Below, piece by piece: positions 1 through 11,785 of a stretch of DNA of 64,000 nt (the stretch's first letter is position 1; every line of letters begins with the position of its first letter). This stretch comes from Cordia subcordata (Eukaryota > Streptophyta > Magnoliopsida > Boraginales > Cordiaceae): assembly GCA_028554755.1 (NCBI GenBank), contig JAPTOF010000010.1, forward strand, positions 11,382,501-11,446,500. The letters are read 5' to 3'. The translations under genes and the position numbers were made by a program. The notes below the pieces were generated by a model. That model searched no databases, was not told where the DNA came from, and saw nothing but the letters and a program-made list of their open reading frames with translations.

Positions 1-860
1 TAGATTGCTACCCTCTTCCTACTTTTCTCTTGGCTTTTCCCAACGAGAGGTCAAAATTCAATACCAGCCCTCAACAAATCCATTTTACCTTTGTTTCACA
101 TGAAAGTTCAAGCACAACTACATAGATTTTTCTGGAAAACCAGAGATTTGTTCTGTTTGGTGAGAAACTTTAGAAGACAACTCTATTATCGAAACCACCC
201 CAAACCCAAAAAAAAAAAAAAAAAAACCAAACCGCCCCCCACAAAAACCCACCAAGATGAGAAAAGGGAAAGAAAAAGAAAAGCTGCAAAAACTAGGGAA
301 AGAAACTAAGTAACAAAGAGAAGAATGGCATGAGTTTCTCTGTTTTATTTCCCTTCTCTGCAGGGCAGGGTCGGGGGGTGTGTGTTTGGGAGTGTGGATG
401 AGAAGAAAGGATGAAAACCATATTAATTGGTATGTGAAATGTAGGAAGGTTAACAACATTTCCCTAGTACCAGAAACAAACTATCAACCAAAGAACGTCA
501 TTAAACAGCTGATCATTAAAATTTACCTGCCTTCCATTGGTAACTAAAGATCCTACACTCTTCTCTTTCTCACTGGAGAGCAACAAAGGAAGAAGGGAAA
601 AACTAAAGACAGATCTATCAATCACAACCATTGACAATACTAAAAATACCATCAAAGTCATTTGTCATAAAGTCACTCGCACTTCAATCCACTCAGTGAG
701 GAACATTGTGACCCTAAAGATGACTTGTTAACATGCTAGTGACGCATGGATCACAAGCCTCTATCATATATCCATCAATAAGTGACTTGGACAAAGTTTG
801 AAATAGATTATTCACAAGATAACCATTGCTCCAGTTTGATGACAAGATGAACAGTCTTAC

Positions 861-949
861 AATCACCAAGTTTTGAGAAATAAAACATTCAAAGGCAATC
901 ATTATAGCAGAGGTTGGTTCATTGATAATCCAACCCGATTCGCGCAATC
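861..949 (-). CDS. candidate second exon of the minus-strand repeat-protein gene
   Basis: On the minus strand a CAG acceptor ends at 950 and the following bases join in phase to the single base left over from the first exon. This gives an open stretch of about 30 residues beginning GLRESGWIINEPTS. A GTAAGA donor follows at 860. A further good acceptor and donor pair bounds a 46-bp exon at about 536-581, which would place a TGA immediately after the junction. The exon chain is inferred only from splice consensus and phase, and no family match supports it. Transcript data would decide whether this exon is used. Confidence 0.3.
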
Positions 950-1260
950 CTGTCTTATAAGAACTACTATTTGTAACTATAATTGCATGGTTTCAATGTG
1001 ATTGCACAAAAGAATACTATCAGTAGGAGATTTTAATATGATCAGTCAGTGCATGCAATACTCAACTTACATCTACAAGTTTAAAGCCACCGCCAATAAT
1101 ATTTCACAGAGAATAGTTCATGAATGATGATATCAAGAACCAAAATGACAAAATTCACATACAAACAACATACACATATGAAGAAACCACAGAATAACAC
1201 AAATCTTGTACAGCATAAGGAGTCTATAAAGTAATGCCTCAGATAAGCAAAAAAGCATAC

Positions 1261-2665
1261 CGCAAAATGAAGGGTCTCTCTGATAACCAAACTGATGCCG
1301 AGGATCGAAATCCAAGTGGAAGTGCTTCTGTTTCTGATTATCAGAATCAACAAGGCCATCATACTCCTTTGTAATCTCCGGTCCAAGTCCACAGTATATC
1401 TCGGCCCACTTTTTCTTCTGCTCTTCCACATCCACAAACCTCATTGCCTCCATCTCCTTCCTGGAGTAACCCATTTTCCCCTCGGCGCACATATTAACAG
1501 TATCAATAAACGTCAAACTCGAAATCTTTTCTTTCTGGTTGGTTTTCTTATTCCCATCATTTTTCTTTCCTCTTCTTCTTGGCCTCTTCTCCTTATTCCC
1601 TTCACTTTCTTGGATCACATTCTTCTCCAAACTTTCTTTTCCTTTCTCAATTCCGCCACTTTCTTGCATCAAATTCCTCTTGTCATTCCCATTCCTCTGC
1701 AAATTTCCACCAAATCGAACAATTCCTTTCCCATTTCCATCACCTTGCTGTATCATAAACGCCTTCTCATTCTCATTCCCCAGCAAATCCCCGTCAGAAC
1801 CCGCGATTCTTTTTCCATCGAAATCAGCAATTCCACCACTTTCTTGCATCCAATTCCTCTTGTTGTTCCCATTGCCAACAATTCCTTTCCCATTTCTATC
1901 ACCCTCCTGCATCATAAACCTCTCCTTATTCTCATTCCTCAGCAAATTCTTCTCCAAACTTTCTTTTTCTTTCTCAATTACACCACTTTCTTGCATCAAA
2001 TTCCTCTTGTCATTCTCATTCCTCAGCAAATTCCCATCAGAAACCGCAATTCTTTTTCCATTTCCATCACAGTCTTGCACCAAATTCCTCTCATTATTCC
2101 CATTCCTTCCTGAATTTCCATCGAAATCAGCAACCCTTTTCCCATTCCTACCACTTTCTTGCATCAAATTCCTCTTAGTACTCCCATTCCTTTCTGAATT
2201 TCCATCGAGAGCAGCGATTCCTTTCCCATTCCTACCACTTTCTTGCACCACATTTCTCTTATTATTTGCATTCATATCAAAACGTTCCGCGTAACCCACA
2301 ACTGATTTGCCTTTCCTCTGCGAAATCTCACTAATTTTAGCAGGGCCAATCAAAGCAGTATCATCAATCACTTCAATCTTCAAAGCACACTTCACTGACC
2401 CTTTCTCTTCACCTTCACCACAGAAATCCAATCTTTCTTCTTTCTTTGCTATTTCCACGACTTCACAGACACCCTTTTGGCCGTTCTTTGAAACGCCTCC
2501 ATTTAGAGGTTTACTCTCTTCTTCTTCTTCTTCGTTTGGAAAAGGGATGCGGTTGGGCTTCTTGGAAACGGCGTCGTCGTGGCTGTTAGTATTTAAAGGT
2601 TCAGAAGCAGTGGATGATTGCTCTTGAACGTCGCCGTTCAGCTCAGAATCGAAAACTTCCGCCAT
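1261..2665 (-). CDS. first exon of an unrecognised plant protein with eight 28-residue repeats
   Basis: The exon opens at an ATG at 2665 and encodes 468 residues plus one base. It then meets a GTATGC donor at 1260, beyond which the reading becomes hydrophobic and intron-like. Residues 44-50 are an acidic run. Residues 135-350 hold about eight degenerate repeats built around KRNLMQESGRNGKG. Residues 356-380 are very basic (KRPRRRGKK), a possible nuclear localisation signal. Residues 380-460 look like the conserved domain, with SSLTFIDTVNMCAEGKMGYS and KWAEIYCGLGPEITKEYDGL. This C-terminal block resembles an uncharacterised plant protein family, but I cannot name it. The upstream region has site II motifs and a GA-rich leader, which suits a broadly expressed gene. 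No function is assigned. Later exons lie below 1,100 and are uncertain. Confidence 0.75.
1616..2263 (-). repeat. coding minisatellite, about 84 bp x 8
   Basis: The repeats lie inside the gene at residues 135-350. Unit starts recur at 28-residue spacing, with variants such as KRNVVQESGRNGKG, KRNLMQESGRNGKR and ERNLVQDCDGNGKR. One unit is short (about 21 residues) and one long (about 32). All length changes are multiples of three, so the frame is kept, which suggests that the protein is under selection. The units are rich in Asn, Gly, Lys and Arg and are probably disordered. Confidence 0.8.
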
Positions 2666-2673
2666 CTACACAC

Positions 2674-2676
<3 letters not shown>

Positions 2677-2715
<39 letters not shown>
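2677..2715. repeat. (GA)n microsatellite in the 5' leader
   Basis: There are about 19 GA units just upstream of the ATG at 2665. The transcribed strand reads (CT)n, a common feature of plant 5' untranslated regions and core promoters. Confidence 0.85.
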
Positions 2716-2716
<1 letters not shown>

Positions 2717-2825
2717 ATGAGGGGCTTTGTGTGTTGGGGTTATTGAGGTTCAATGAGAATATAAGGAAAAAATGAACAGAGAGAAGGGTACAACTATTCA
2801 TGCGTAGGGTTCAAATCCATTCTAA

Positions 2826-2852
2826 TGGGCCAGCCTGGACCGGACTGGCCCA
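2826..2852 (-). promoter_or_regulatory. paired site II elements in an imperfect palindrome
   Basis: TGGGCC and GGCCCA face each other about 160 bp upstream of the start codon, separated by CCTGGACCGGA-like sequence. Site II elements (TGGGCY) are bound by TCP factors and mark plant housekeeping and growth-related promoters. The role here is inferred from position and motif. Confidence 0.45.
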
Positions 2853-2879
2853 TTTTAAAGGGTTAACCGTCAGCCTCTC

Positions 2880-5627
2880 ATAACAGAGCCCAGCCTGCCC
2901 CCCTAAAGACTAAAATTTATCTCTATTTTCTTATTGCAAATCAATTTTATCCTCTTTATATTTAGATGTCCTTAATATCAATTTCACTTTAATAATCTTT
3001 ATACCTTTTCCCATATGGTCTTATTATCTCAATTTAATCCAAAAATCTCTTTATTTTTTCACTCAAAGTTATTTTTACTTGTAATATTTCCCTATTTTAT
3101 TTCTAGTATGTATTATTTTATTTTACGTTTTTTTTAAAAAATTTGAAGATCATATTAACAATTTAATTATTAATATTAATTTTTAATTTTAAAATTATTT
3201 TTAATTGATTAAATTTATAATTATAAAAATAACTAAACTAATAAACTATAATAACTATCAAACTATAATAACTATTATAAACAGTTCATACATACACACA
3301 TATATTTACATAATGTGTGTGTATATATATATATATATATGTATGTATATAACCCTAAATAGTTCTATCTAACCCATCATTTAAATAGAATTTTATTAAC
3401 TCAAAAATAAAATTAAATAAAATTAATTTTAAAATAAAACTTTAAATTATAATTAGAAAACAATCAATAGATTACAAATGTAATTTAACATTTTTAACCC
3501 TAAAACTCATATATGTATATAAAAATTTTCAACTATTGTGAAATTATCAAATTATGGATGCTAATCTTGGGCTAGTTTATTATTATTGTTTAAGCTCTAG
3601 ATATGGTTTATGATTATCTTCATTCTCTCACATGGTAAAAGTGGATCAACTTATGTGTTTAAAGCTAAAGCAAATTCTAAATATAACTATTCTTATATTA
3701 TTTCAATAAATATAGCTTTTTGCATTGTAAAAGTTATATTAAAACAAGCAATAAAATATCCACTTTATCTCTTATATTGCTCCCCCTATTTTTATTATCT
3801 TTATCTCTCTTAGTCTTTTAATTATTTTCATAACATCAACCCTTTTCTTTCCCCATTTTTATCAGTTACAACAGATAGTAGGGAAGCCCTTATGGAGTTA
3901 GTGGGACTTAGATTCTATAACAACCTCCTTATCTTGGTAAGTTTTGTCAAGGCAGGTGAGTTTTTGAGTCATTTTGAAAGGGACTTTGACCCTTTTTAGA
4001 CCCTTATAAACCCATAAAAATCATCTTTAACCATTTATAAATTTCTAAAACCTCTTAAGAACTACTTAAAATATCCTTGAATACCATCATCTTTAACCAT
4101 TTACAAATTTCTAAACCTCTTAAGAACCCCTTAAAATACCCTTGAATGCCTCTTTAAGTAATTTTAATGTAGAAATCTAACATTAACATCACATTAGATT
4201 TCAAAATTTCTTGATTTTATAAACATTAATGGACAAAATTTACAATAATGGATAAAAAGGAATTAGGAAAAAATAATTCAAAATAATTTGATTAAGAAAT
4301 TACAATTTAAAAACAAAAATCAGAAAAATGCATTTATGTTATTTTATACATTTACAGAGTAAGAAGAAAACCATTCTTCTTATAAAAATTATTCTTCTTC
4401 TCCTCCTTGTACTCTTTCTTCCAAGATAATGATATTGGAGATAAATTAATCTTCTTAGAAGTCAGAATCTTGTCCCGTTAATTCACCCAATTCTTCACAC
4501 ATGAGCACTCAAATGCTTTTTTTCTTTTCTTTTTCTTTCTGTATATTATAATTATCATCAACCCAGTGACAAGTCGTACAAAGAATGGACATTTAATTTT
4601 TGGTTGTCCACATATCTAATGTTAAAGTAAAAATAATGAAAGTCTCCTATAGTACCATTTTTATGTTACTTATATCCTATGTAAGTTTATATCTCTGTAT
4701 TCTTACCGTTGTTCTAGAAATAGGTTCAAATTAAGGATTAACAAATATTTTAACAGAATTGTTTAAATCAAAAGATCCACCAGATGTAAAAGGTAAAGAG
4801 CAGTACTTAAAATTTTAGGTAATTCTTTACAACTAGTCTTATACAATAAGTAAATATACTTGCCAGTTTTAAATTTAGGGTTAGTTGTACGTTATTATCA
4901 GTGTTTTCTTTTTCAATTATCTCCAAACGAAAATGGTCTATGCCATTTCAAAGTACAAGTTCTTCCACCACTGCTAGTTCTTTTTAACTCGTACACTTCA
5001 TCACATTTTCTGCATCTAGTATTCTTTTTATTAGGTAATTTTTCAAAACAAAACCAAAAAGTAAGTTGGTTTTTTTTTTTTTTTTTTGCTTGTGTATTAA
5101 CAAATGCACATGCACTATATTCTACAGGTTCAGAATCAAGTGGTTAAATGTCATCAAATTGTCATTCGTTATCTTTTAATTATTTGGCTAACTATGCATT
5201 TCTATAATTTCTTGAGAATCAAAAAGTTAAATGAAATTTGCAAGAAGTTTACTTTTGAGATGAAATGATGTCATAATTCTCCACTTATCCTCATGATGAC
5301 ATGAAGAATGCCACTGAGCTACACCTGCTTATCATACTCATCAAAATTTAATATCTAAAATAAGTCTATTCCAAACTGAGTGTAATTTATAAGGGAAGGG
5401 AGAGAGCGCAATATAATTGAGAAGAGAGAGAGAAAATGGAAAATTTTGGTTGTTTTGGGAACTCATACATGCTGTTTGGAATGTAGCGTTCGTTTGGAAT
5501 GTAGAGTTCGTTTGAAATCTCATTTTTTATACTTAGAAGCAATATTTTATAATATGGAATTGATTTGTGAATCTAGCTGGATTTACTCAAATTCTAATAA
5601 AAGAGGTGGAATTTGTAATTCCATCAA
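2880..5627. other. AT-rich intergenic DNA, no gene seen
   Basis: No convincing coding sequence is visible. There is a short (TA)n tract near 3320-3345 and a local duplication of an ATCTTTAACCATTTA phrase near 4020 and 4090. The short open frames lack a recognisable domain and run over homopolymers. Confidence 0.6.
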
Positions 5628-6393
5628 GGTTTTATTTGTTTGGTGGAAAACATTTTCCTAGACAATGTTTTCTGCGTTTTCATGTTTGGTTGTAAAAAAT
5701 GAAAAAATCAATAAAAAAAACATTTTCCTCGTCAATTCCTGAAAAATATTTTTCTTTTCTAAAATCAAGAAAAAAAGGAAAACATTTTCCCATAATTATC
5801 AAACCTCCCCACTTAGCCCCCAACCCCACCCTAGCACCCAACCCTGGCCTTACACTCGTCTCAGCCCCTCGGCAGCCGATGTCCCAGGCCCGGTGTCTCG
5901 GTCCCCAAGACCTTGGCCCCCAATCTTGGCCCACCAGGACCCCGGCCCTTACGTCGAGTCTCGGGATATCTGGTTAGGGGCATCGAGGTTGGGGCGCTTG
6001 GACCTAACGTCGCCCAGGGGATCGAGACACAGGCCCTCGGGCCCCAAGCCCCCAGCTTCCCAAGCCTAGCGGCCCAGTACCCGGCACCCTGACCCCTGGG
6101 ACCCGATCCCTGGCCCCCGGCGTTTGAGACCCTGCGCCTATCCCCGGCCCTATCGGGGGTCGGGATTCGTGGACCGATGGGCTGGATGCCAGGGATCGGG
6201 GCACCTAAGGCCCGTCGCTTGCCAATGCAAATAAATATATTTTTTGCTGTCATTAAAAATATTTTTCATTTAATTTTTATCATGACAACCAAATGACAGA
6301 AAATTTTTTTCCAAGAAAAACATTTTCTAAAAAAAAAATTTCTATGAAAAATATTTTTCAAAACAAGTTATTTTTCACAAAACAATCAGAGCC
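5628..6393. mobile_element. MITE-like element with a GC-rich core
   Basis: The ends are diverged inverted repeats. The left starts GGTTTTATTTGTTTGGTGG and the right, read inverted, starts GGCTCTGATTGTTTTGTGA, with about 17 of 25 positions matching. Further inward, GGAAAACATTTTCC-type and AAAATATTTTTC-type sequences are mirrored on both sides. The core at about 5805-6220 is strikingly GC-rich in an AT-rich region and is made of repeated GGCCCC/CTTGGCCC phrases. Open frames across the core are a by-product of the composition. No exact target duplication was found (CAA against TAA at the edges). Confidence 0.6.
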
Positions 6394-8147
6394 TAAAGCT
6401 AACTAAAAAACGAATCTTATATAGACAAAAATATCTTTATTAACATAGCAAAATGCCATCTTTTTTACACGATCCTATTTTATTTACACGATCCTATTTT
6501 ATTTACACGATCTAATAATATGGTATATATACATACATACATACATATATATATATATAGGAGAAAAAAGTACACTACACTAAACTTCTCTATCATTTTA
6601 TATTTAATTACGAAAACTGGAGGTTATGCGTATGATGAACTTAATTAATTTACTATTGTTATATTGAATGTATCAACATAAAGTCCTAATGCAATTGTTA
6701 TAACTTTAATAACATATTAATATAAAATAGTGTCTTTCTATAAGCATTATCCATTTTTGTTTCTTGAGAGATGATTACTATAACTTTTTTCTAATTTCAT
6801 AAGATATGATTTACTCTATTATTATGTAGTTTTCACATTATTTTAATTATCATATATGCAAGATTCGAGGAGTTTGAAATTTAAAATAGAACTTATGGGA
6901 GAAAAATGGCATTTTCCCCGTATCTAAAATAATAACCACATGCTACAGGGGGAGAAGCTACAAGAGGAGGATCGCTGCTGCCTTTAGTCGAGGAGTGCAA
7001 AAGCTTGAAGGCAACCAAGGTTTTTTAGTTAAACATGTTTTCAAGAAGTTAATAGGCGCGCGGATTGGATTGTAAATTATGACTTACTATTATCCATTGG
7101 AGTGCATCGGTTAAACTAGCCCCTGGTACCTATTAAGTGCGTCCTTGGAGAAGATAAAAGAGGTGTTATCTTTCTTAGATTAGTGCCTATATAAATTGGC
7201 GTTGCCTCCATTAAAGGGGGAAAAAAAAAACACATGCTGATGTCGTGTTGCCCCTTGAACCATACGTAGGTGACTCTGTAGACGACTCCCAGGCCAGCCT
7301 TGAAAAGTTTACAGTGACGTCTCATCTTATAGGTGTGCAAATGGAGACCTTGAACTCGTCAATGAAATTTTGACACTAATATCCTATTGGAATATTTATT
7401 CTTTTGACATAGAAAAATATCATGATTCGAAATTAATTTATAAGGCCCTAAGCTATTATTTATATTAACTAATTAATTTTGTTATGGAACCTTAGTTTTT
7501 TTAACATGCTATCAAAGCTGGGTTGATTTTGGCCCAATTTCTCACGTCGTGCACGTGTGGCTTGTGTCTGCCATCCTGTTGCTATCGTTCTCACATCTTG
7601 ACCATTGTGTTTGTCACACCATCTCCCATTTTATGTAACTATTGTGGTTGTCACACTTTTGTGGAGCTCCCAATTCATTGTGACTATTGTGGTTGCCCCA
7701 CCTCCTCTCGTTTTATATAATAACTATTGGTTGTCATAACTTGTTAACCATTACATTCCTCCAATATAGAAAAATCTTAAGATTCAAGTCCATCTTATAA
7801 AGTCCCGACCCCCTTCTCTTATTACCAATTGATTTATGATGAAACTTACGTGATTCTTAAACATATCCGAATATTATAATCTTCAAAGGGATGTGATTTT
7901 TTTACGGTTAAATAAGTAAATATTTCATTTTTTTTATTTGAAGAGAGATCTTGCCAATGATATGAATCATTTGAGAAATTATAGCCCCTTTTTTTTTTTA
8001 TCATTATAAAGAAGTGTCACTGTTAGGACTAGCACATGCTCCGTGTGATACTCCCCAATCTATTGTTTTAAATTGTAGTTAGTTAGTCAATCAACATAAT
8101 TGTTTTCGTAGATGATAGATGTGCCAACCCGAAGAGCTGTCAATTTA
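6394..8147. other. intergenic DNA with a dispersed repeat pair
   Basis: No gene was seen. Segments near 7400-7510 and 7765-7862 are related direct repeats (phrases AGAAAAATCTTAAGATTCAA and TTATGATGAAACTTACG). The first is followed by ATGCTATCAAAGCTGGG, a phrase common in plant retroelements. A short motif, ACTATTGTGGTTG, recurs at about 7638 and 7682. These look like retroelement scraps. Confidence 0.4.
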
Positions 8148-9208
8148 GGGCTCGTTTGGTAACGTTGTCAAAAATTTTAAAAACAAAAACCTGAATCAGA
8201 AACAAAAAATTGTAAACAAAAATTAAAAACAGAAACTGTAAACATGTTTGGTTAAATTATTAAATTTATAAACAAAAACCAAAAACATGTTTGGTTGCCC
8301 ATAGTTTACAAACTATTTTTGTTTCTTATTTTTCATTTTAGTATTTTAAATTAAACAAAACACATGAAAATATTTGAGAATATTTTGTAAAAGAACAATG
8401 AGAATATTTCGAAATTGATTTATTCTCTTTAAGATTATATTTCAAAAAATAAGTTTAATTTTTTTGAGAATATATTTTTTAATTTTAATTTTGAATTTTT
8501 TAAAATTTTCATTTATTATTTTATTAATTTATTTTTAAAATGTTTCTAAAAATAATAAAATTATTTTTAAAAAATAATTATAAAATAATTATGTTTAAAA
8601 TAATTTTATTTTTAATTCTTAAAATATTTTTAATTTTATAAAACTAATTATAATTTATTAAAATAATTTTTAAAAATAAATTTAATTTATCAAAATAATT
8701 TTAAATGTATTTTCAAGTTATTAAAATTATTTTTAAAAAATTACTTTAAATTATTTTCAGAATAATTTTGATTTATTAAATTTATTTTTCAAAATATTTT
8801 TTCATTCATTAAAATTATTTTTCAAAATATTTTAAATTATTTTTTGTTTTTATAAAATTAATTTTAGTTTTGAAAATTATTTTTGAAAAAGTATTTTTAA
8901 AATATTTTTTTAAAAAGTATTTTTTAAAATAATTTTAATTTTAATAATTATTTTTCAAAAAAATTAATGAGTTCATATTAATTTTGGAAAGATAATTCTA
9001 AAAGAGATACACTGCAAAGTGGATAAAAGTTTTGAAAACCTGTTGCCACAACTTGAGAAAACCACTTTTTCTTGTTTATCAAAGTTGTAAAAATCGGTTG
9101 TTGGTTTTTGTTTTCCCAGAAAACGAAAACAGAAACAAATGAACTGATTTTCAAATTTTGATCAACAAAAATAGAAAACCAAAAACAGCAACCATACCAA
9201 ACGAGCCC
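8148..9208. mobile_element. PIF/Harbinger-like non-autonomous element, 1.06 kb
   Basis: The terminal inverted repeats share GGGCTCGTTTGGTA. The left starts at 8148 and the right ends at 9208. Direct TTA copies flank it at 8145-8147 and 9209-9211, the 3-bp TTA target duplication typical of PIF/Harbinger (Tourist-like) elements. Subterminal AAAACAAAAACC-type words are also mirrored. The interior is almost pure AT with repeated AAAATTATTTTT-type words and encodes nothing, so movement would depend on a transposase supplied elsewhere. Confidence 0.8.
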
Positions 9209-9632
9209 TTAGCTTTCATAATAGTAGTCATTCCTAAGGTAACTTTCATGAATCCTACCACCCACTCACCATGGGCGTCTCTAATTGAACCCCTTGCTGC
9301 GGCCTGACTTGTACAATACATAGATATCTTTTGGTGTTTGAACCAATTAATAGAATGAACTAATATAACTGATAGGAATTTCACTGCTTATACTGTAGTT
9401 TTCATCAATGCTCTATATGTGCAAAAGTTCATAGAACTTGTTAAGATGACTGAGATGGGTCTTGATTGAAGTACAACTTTTATATATATTGTGACACCTT
9501 TCTCACGTGTGACCCTGGTCACCATATTACTGGACATGTGATGAACTAATTGATATTGATACAAATGGGTCACTAAAGCACTTGTATCACATTAAGATAA
9601 TTGAGATATTATTCTAAAATAAATTGATATTA

Positions 9633-10433
9633 ATACTGTTTGGTATAAGCTTACTATAACTTACAAGATTTTTTTTTTCAATGTAGAAAAGTATGGTTTA
9701 ATTGAATTTTCATAAGATTCTTGTGATAAGATGTCAAGAATAAGATGTCTTATCTATATATAGTTGTAAAAAAATAAGACAAGAATAGATTACTTAGGCT
9801 CATTTTGGATTGGCTTTGCTTGAAAGTTTTTTTTTTTTAACAACTTTTGAAAAAGTATTTTTTTTTAAAACTAAAAGTTATGGATTCTGAAAAAAAGCTG
9901 TATTTGAGTTTTTTTTTTTTTTTAGAGTTTCAACTTTTTTGGAAATCAAGCTAATGCTCAATTTGTTATAGTCTTATTTTAAGATGCTTATCCTATTAAA
10001 ATAGAGGGAGATCTTATAAGATTTAAGACATCTTATCATGAATCATTCAAAATTTTAAAACAAACCATATTTTTTACAATTATATAATGCATGGTGCATG
10101 TGATAAAATATCTTAAATGTTATAAAATATTTTCAAATTTCTATAGGATAAGCATCTTAAAGTAAGATCATTCCAAACATACTATAAATAATTATTGCAA
10201 AAAATAATAGATTTGTTTAAGGAAAGAAAGTACTTTTTAATTTCTAAAAAGGCTAATCCAAATAGACCCTAAATCTTATACAATAAAAAGTATAGTTTGT
10301 TTTGAGTTTTCATAAAATATTTGTGATAAGATGTTTTATATCTTATAAGATAAAAAGAGACAATAAACATTACCTCCTTTACATTAATAAGATAAGCATC
10401 TGATAATAAGTTTATTCCAAACACTATAAGTAG
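9633..10433. mobile_element. nested or clustered MITEs
   Basis: Three pairs of inverted ends are arranged concentrically. The outer pair is CTGTTTGGTATAAGCTTA at about 9637 against its inverted partner ending near 10432. The middle pair is GGCTCATTTTGGATTGGCTT at 9797 against AATAGACCC ending near 10270, with TTA on the left and TAA on the right. The inner pair is TAAGATGCTTATCCTAT at about 9980 against its inverted copy at about 10143. The motif TTGTGATAAGATG occurs in direct orientation on both outer arms and inverted inside, so several copies of one family are present. Exact boundaries are uncertain. Confidence 0.5.
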
Positions 10434-10639
10434 AATAGTCCACCTCTTAAAACCAATTAGTGCTAAATGCAATAGTCTCGGATCTTTCACAATCGAATTA
10501 AAATTGATTAACATCTTCTCATGTATTGATTGAATTAAATTTCAACTAACATATATGGTAAGATAATTACTACTCATGCAAAATAATTGATTACCTGACC
10601 CCACGGAAGATATTTTCTTGTAGTAGGGATGCAGCATGC

Positions 10640-11345
10640 ATTGGTTAGCTTTCTTCTTTTTTCTTTTTTGGGACAAAAAGGAAATTTCCTTACAACTGGG
10701 TCTAAACTAAACCCATCAAGGGAGGACTCAATGAAGGCCAAACCTAAAGTACGAACCAGAACAACACACATCGGCCAGAGCCCAAAACACAAACAAACAT
10801 CAAACCTAGAAACAAACAAACAAAGAGAAACCCAAACCACCACAACATCTAACACCGACAGAGAAATCCGGTGAACAATAGTCCCAATTGAGAAGTGATG
10901 GTCAAACCTTTGCAAAGAAGATGACTCTTAGAGTCCCAAGCTTGAACAATTGACAAACATGGTCGCCCTATCACCTCGTAACAACCTACCAACAATGATG
11001 GAAAATGCAAGTTCAGGCAAAAACTATCACACCAGCAGACAGAGCTTGCTCGGATTAGGACAAGAAGGAAAAAAATGGCAGAAAACCAACTTGCAATACG
11101 AGCATCATCTGGGGGCTCAAACAAAAACCAATAGGAAACAAGCAAAACACGACCATCCAAACTCAAATCTTGAGGCAAAATCTTCGGATCTCCATCTAAT
11201 GGTTCCAGTTGGGGAATAAAAAAGAAGAGAAACCCATGCAAGACCATGGGGCCTTGCTAGGAACAGTGAGGTAGAGGAACGGTGAAAAGCTTAAGGAGAG
11301 GTGAGGAAGAAGATGCATGTCACTGCAAGTAGTGACGGCACAAAA
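10640..11345 (-). mobile_element. possible LINE 3' end (minus strand)
   Basis: Read on the minus strand, this block is more GC-rich than its surroundings. It ends in AAGGAAATTTCC, TTTTTGTCCC and then an A-rich tail (10,640-10,675), the usual layout of a plant L1 3' untranslated region. Open frames on both strands show no recognisable reverse transcriptase motif. No target duplication was found. It could instead be an unrelated transcribed relic. Confidence 0.35.
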
Positions 11346-11369
11346 AAGGGGAGGGTAGAAACCCTATAA

Positions 11370-11785
11370 GGGTGTCTCCAAGGGAGAAGAGGGGCCTCTC
11401 AGGCTATCTCTGATAGCTCTCCTATTTTTTTCCTAAATTTAAGTGATTTGAGTTATTTTCTCATATTTTGGGATCCCATATTTTCAATTATATTTTAACA
11501 GCTCTCCTATCTTTTACTAAACTTTCAGTTTAGGGAATCCCAATTTCAGTTTACTAAACTTTCAGTTTAGGGAATCCCAATTTCAGTTTCACTCCAACAG
11601 CTCCCCTATTTTATAATGTTGCAGTATTAGAGTTATGGGGATGGGGGATGGGATTTGGGGGTTGGCTTTGGCGGATGAAAAAAAACCCCTATATATAAGT
11701 GTTTTGTTTTGAGGTTGGAAAAAAATCTAAAATTTTAGGGATGGGATAGGGGAGCTGTTGGATCACTTTGCTATTAACAATACCC
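11370..11785. mobile_element. MITE-like element with an AGCTCCCCTATTTT motif
   Basis: The left end GGGTGTCTCC and right end GGTATTGTT (inverted) are followed on both sides by AGCTCYCCTAT, in opposite orientations (about 11416 and about 11746). The same motif also occurs internally near 11501 and 11602. The element carries a perfect 37-bp tandem duplication at 11513-11549 and 11550-11586. It encodes nothing. Confidence 0.5.

Noticed and set aside
1295..2627. Plus-strand open frames rich in Phe, Ser, Pro and Leu
   Set aside because: They are antisense shadows of the repeat-protein gene.
5699..6253. Overlapping Pro/Gly/Arg-rich open frames on both strands
   Set aside because: They arise from the GC-rich core of a MITE-like element where stop codons are rare. 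There is no domain and no codon pattern.
10849..11247. A 132-codon minus-strand frame with hydrophobic stretches
   Set aside because: No recognisable domain. It lies in a block that looks like a LINE 3' region, and equally long frames exist on the other strand.
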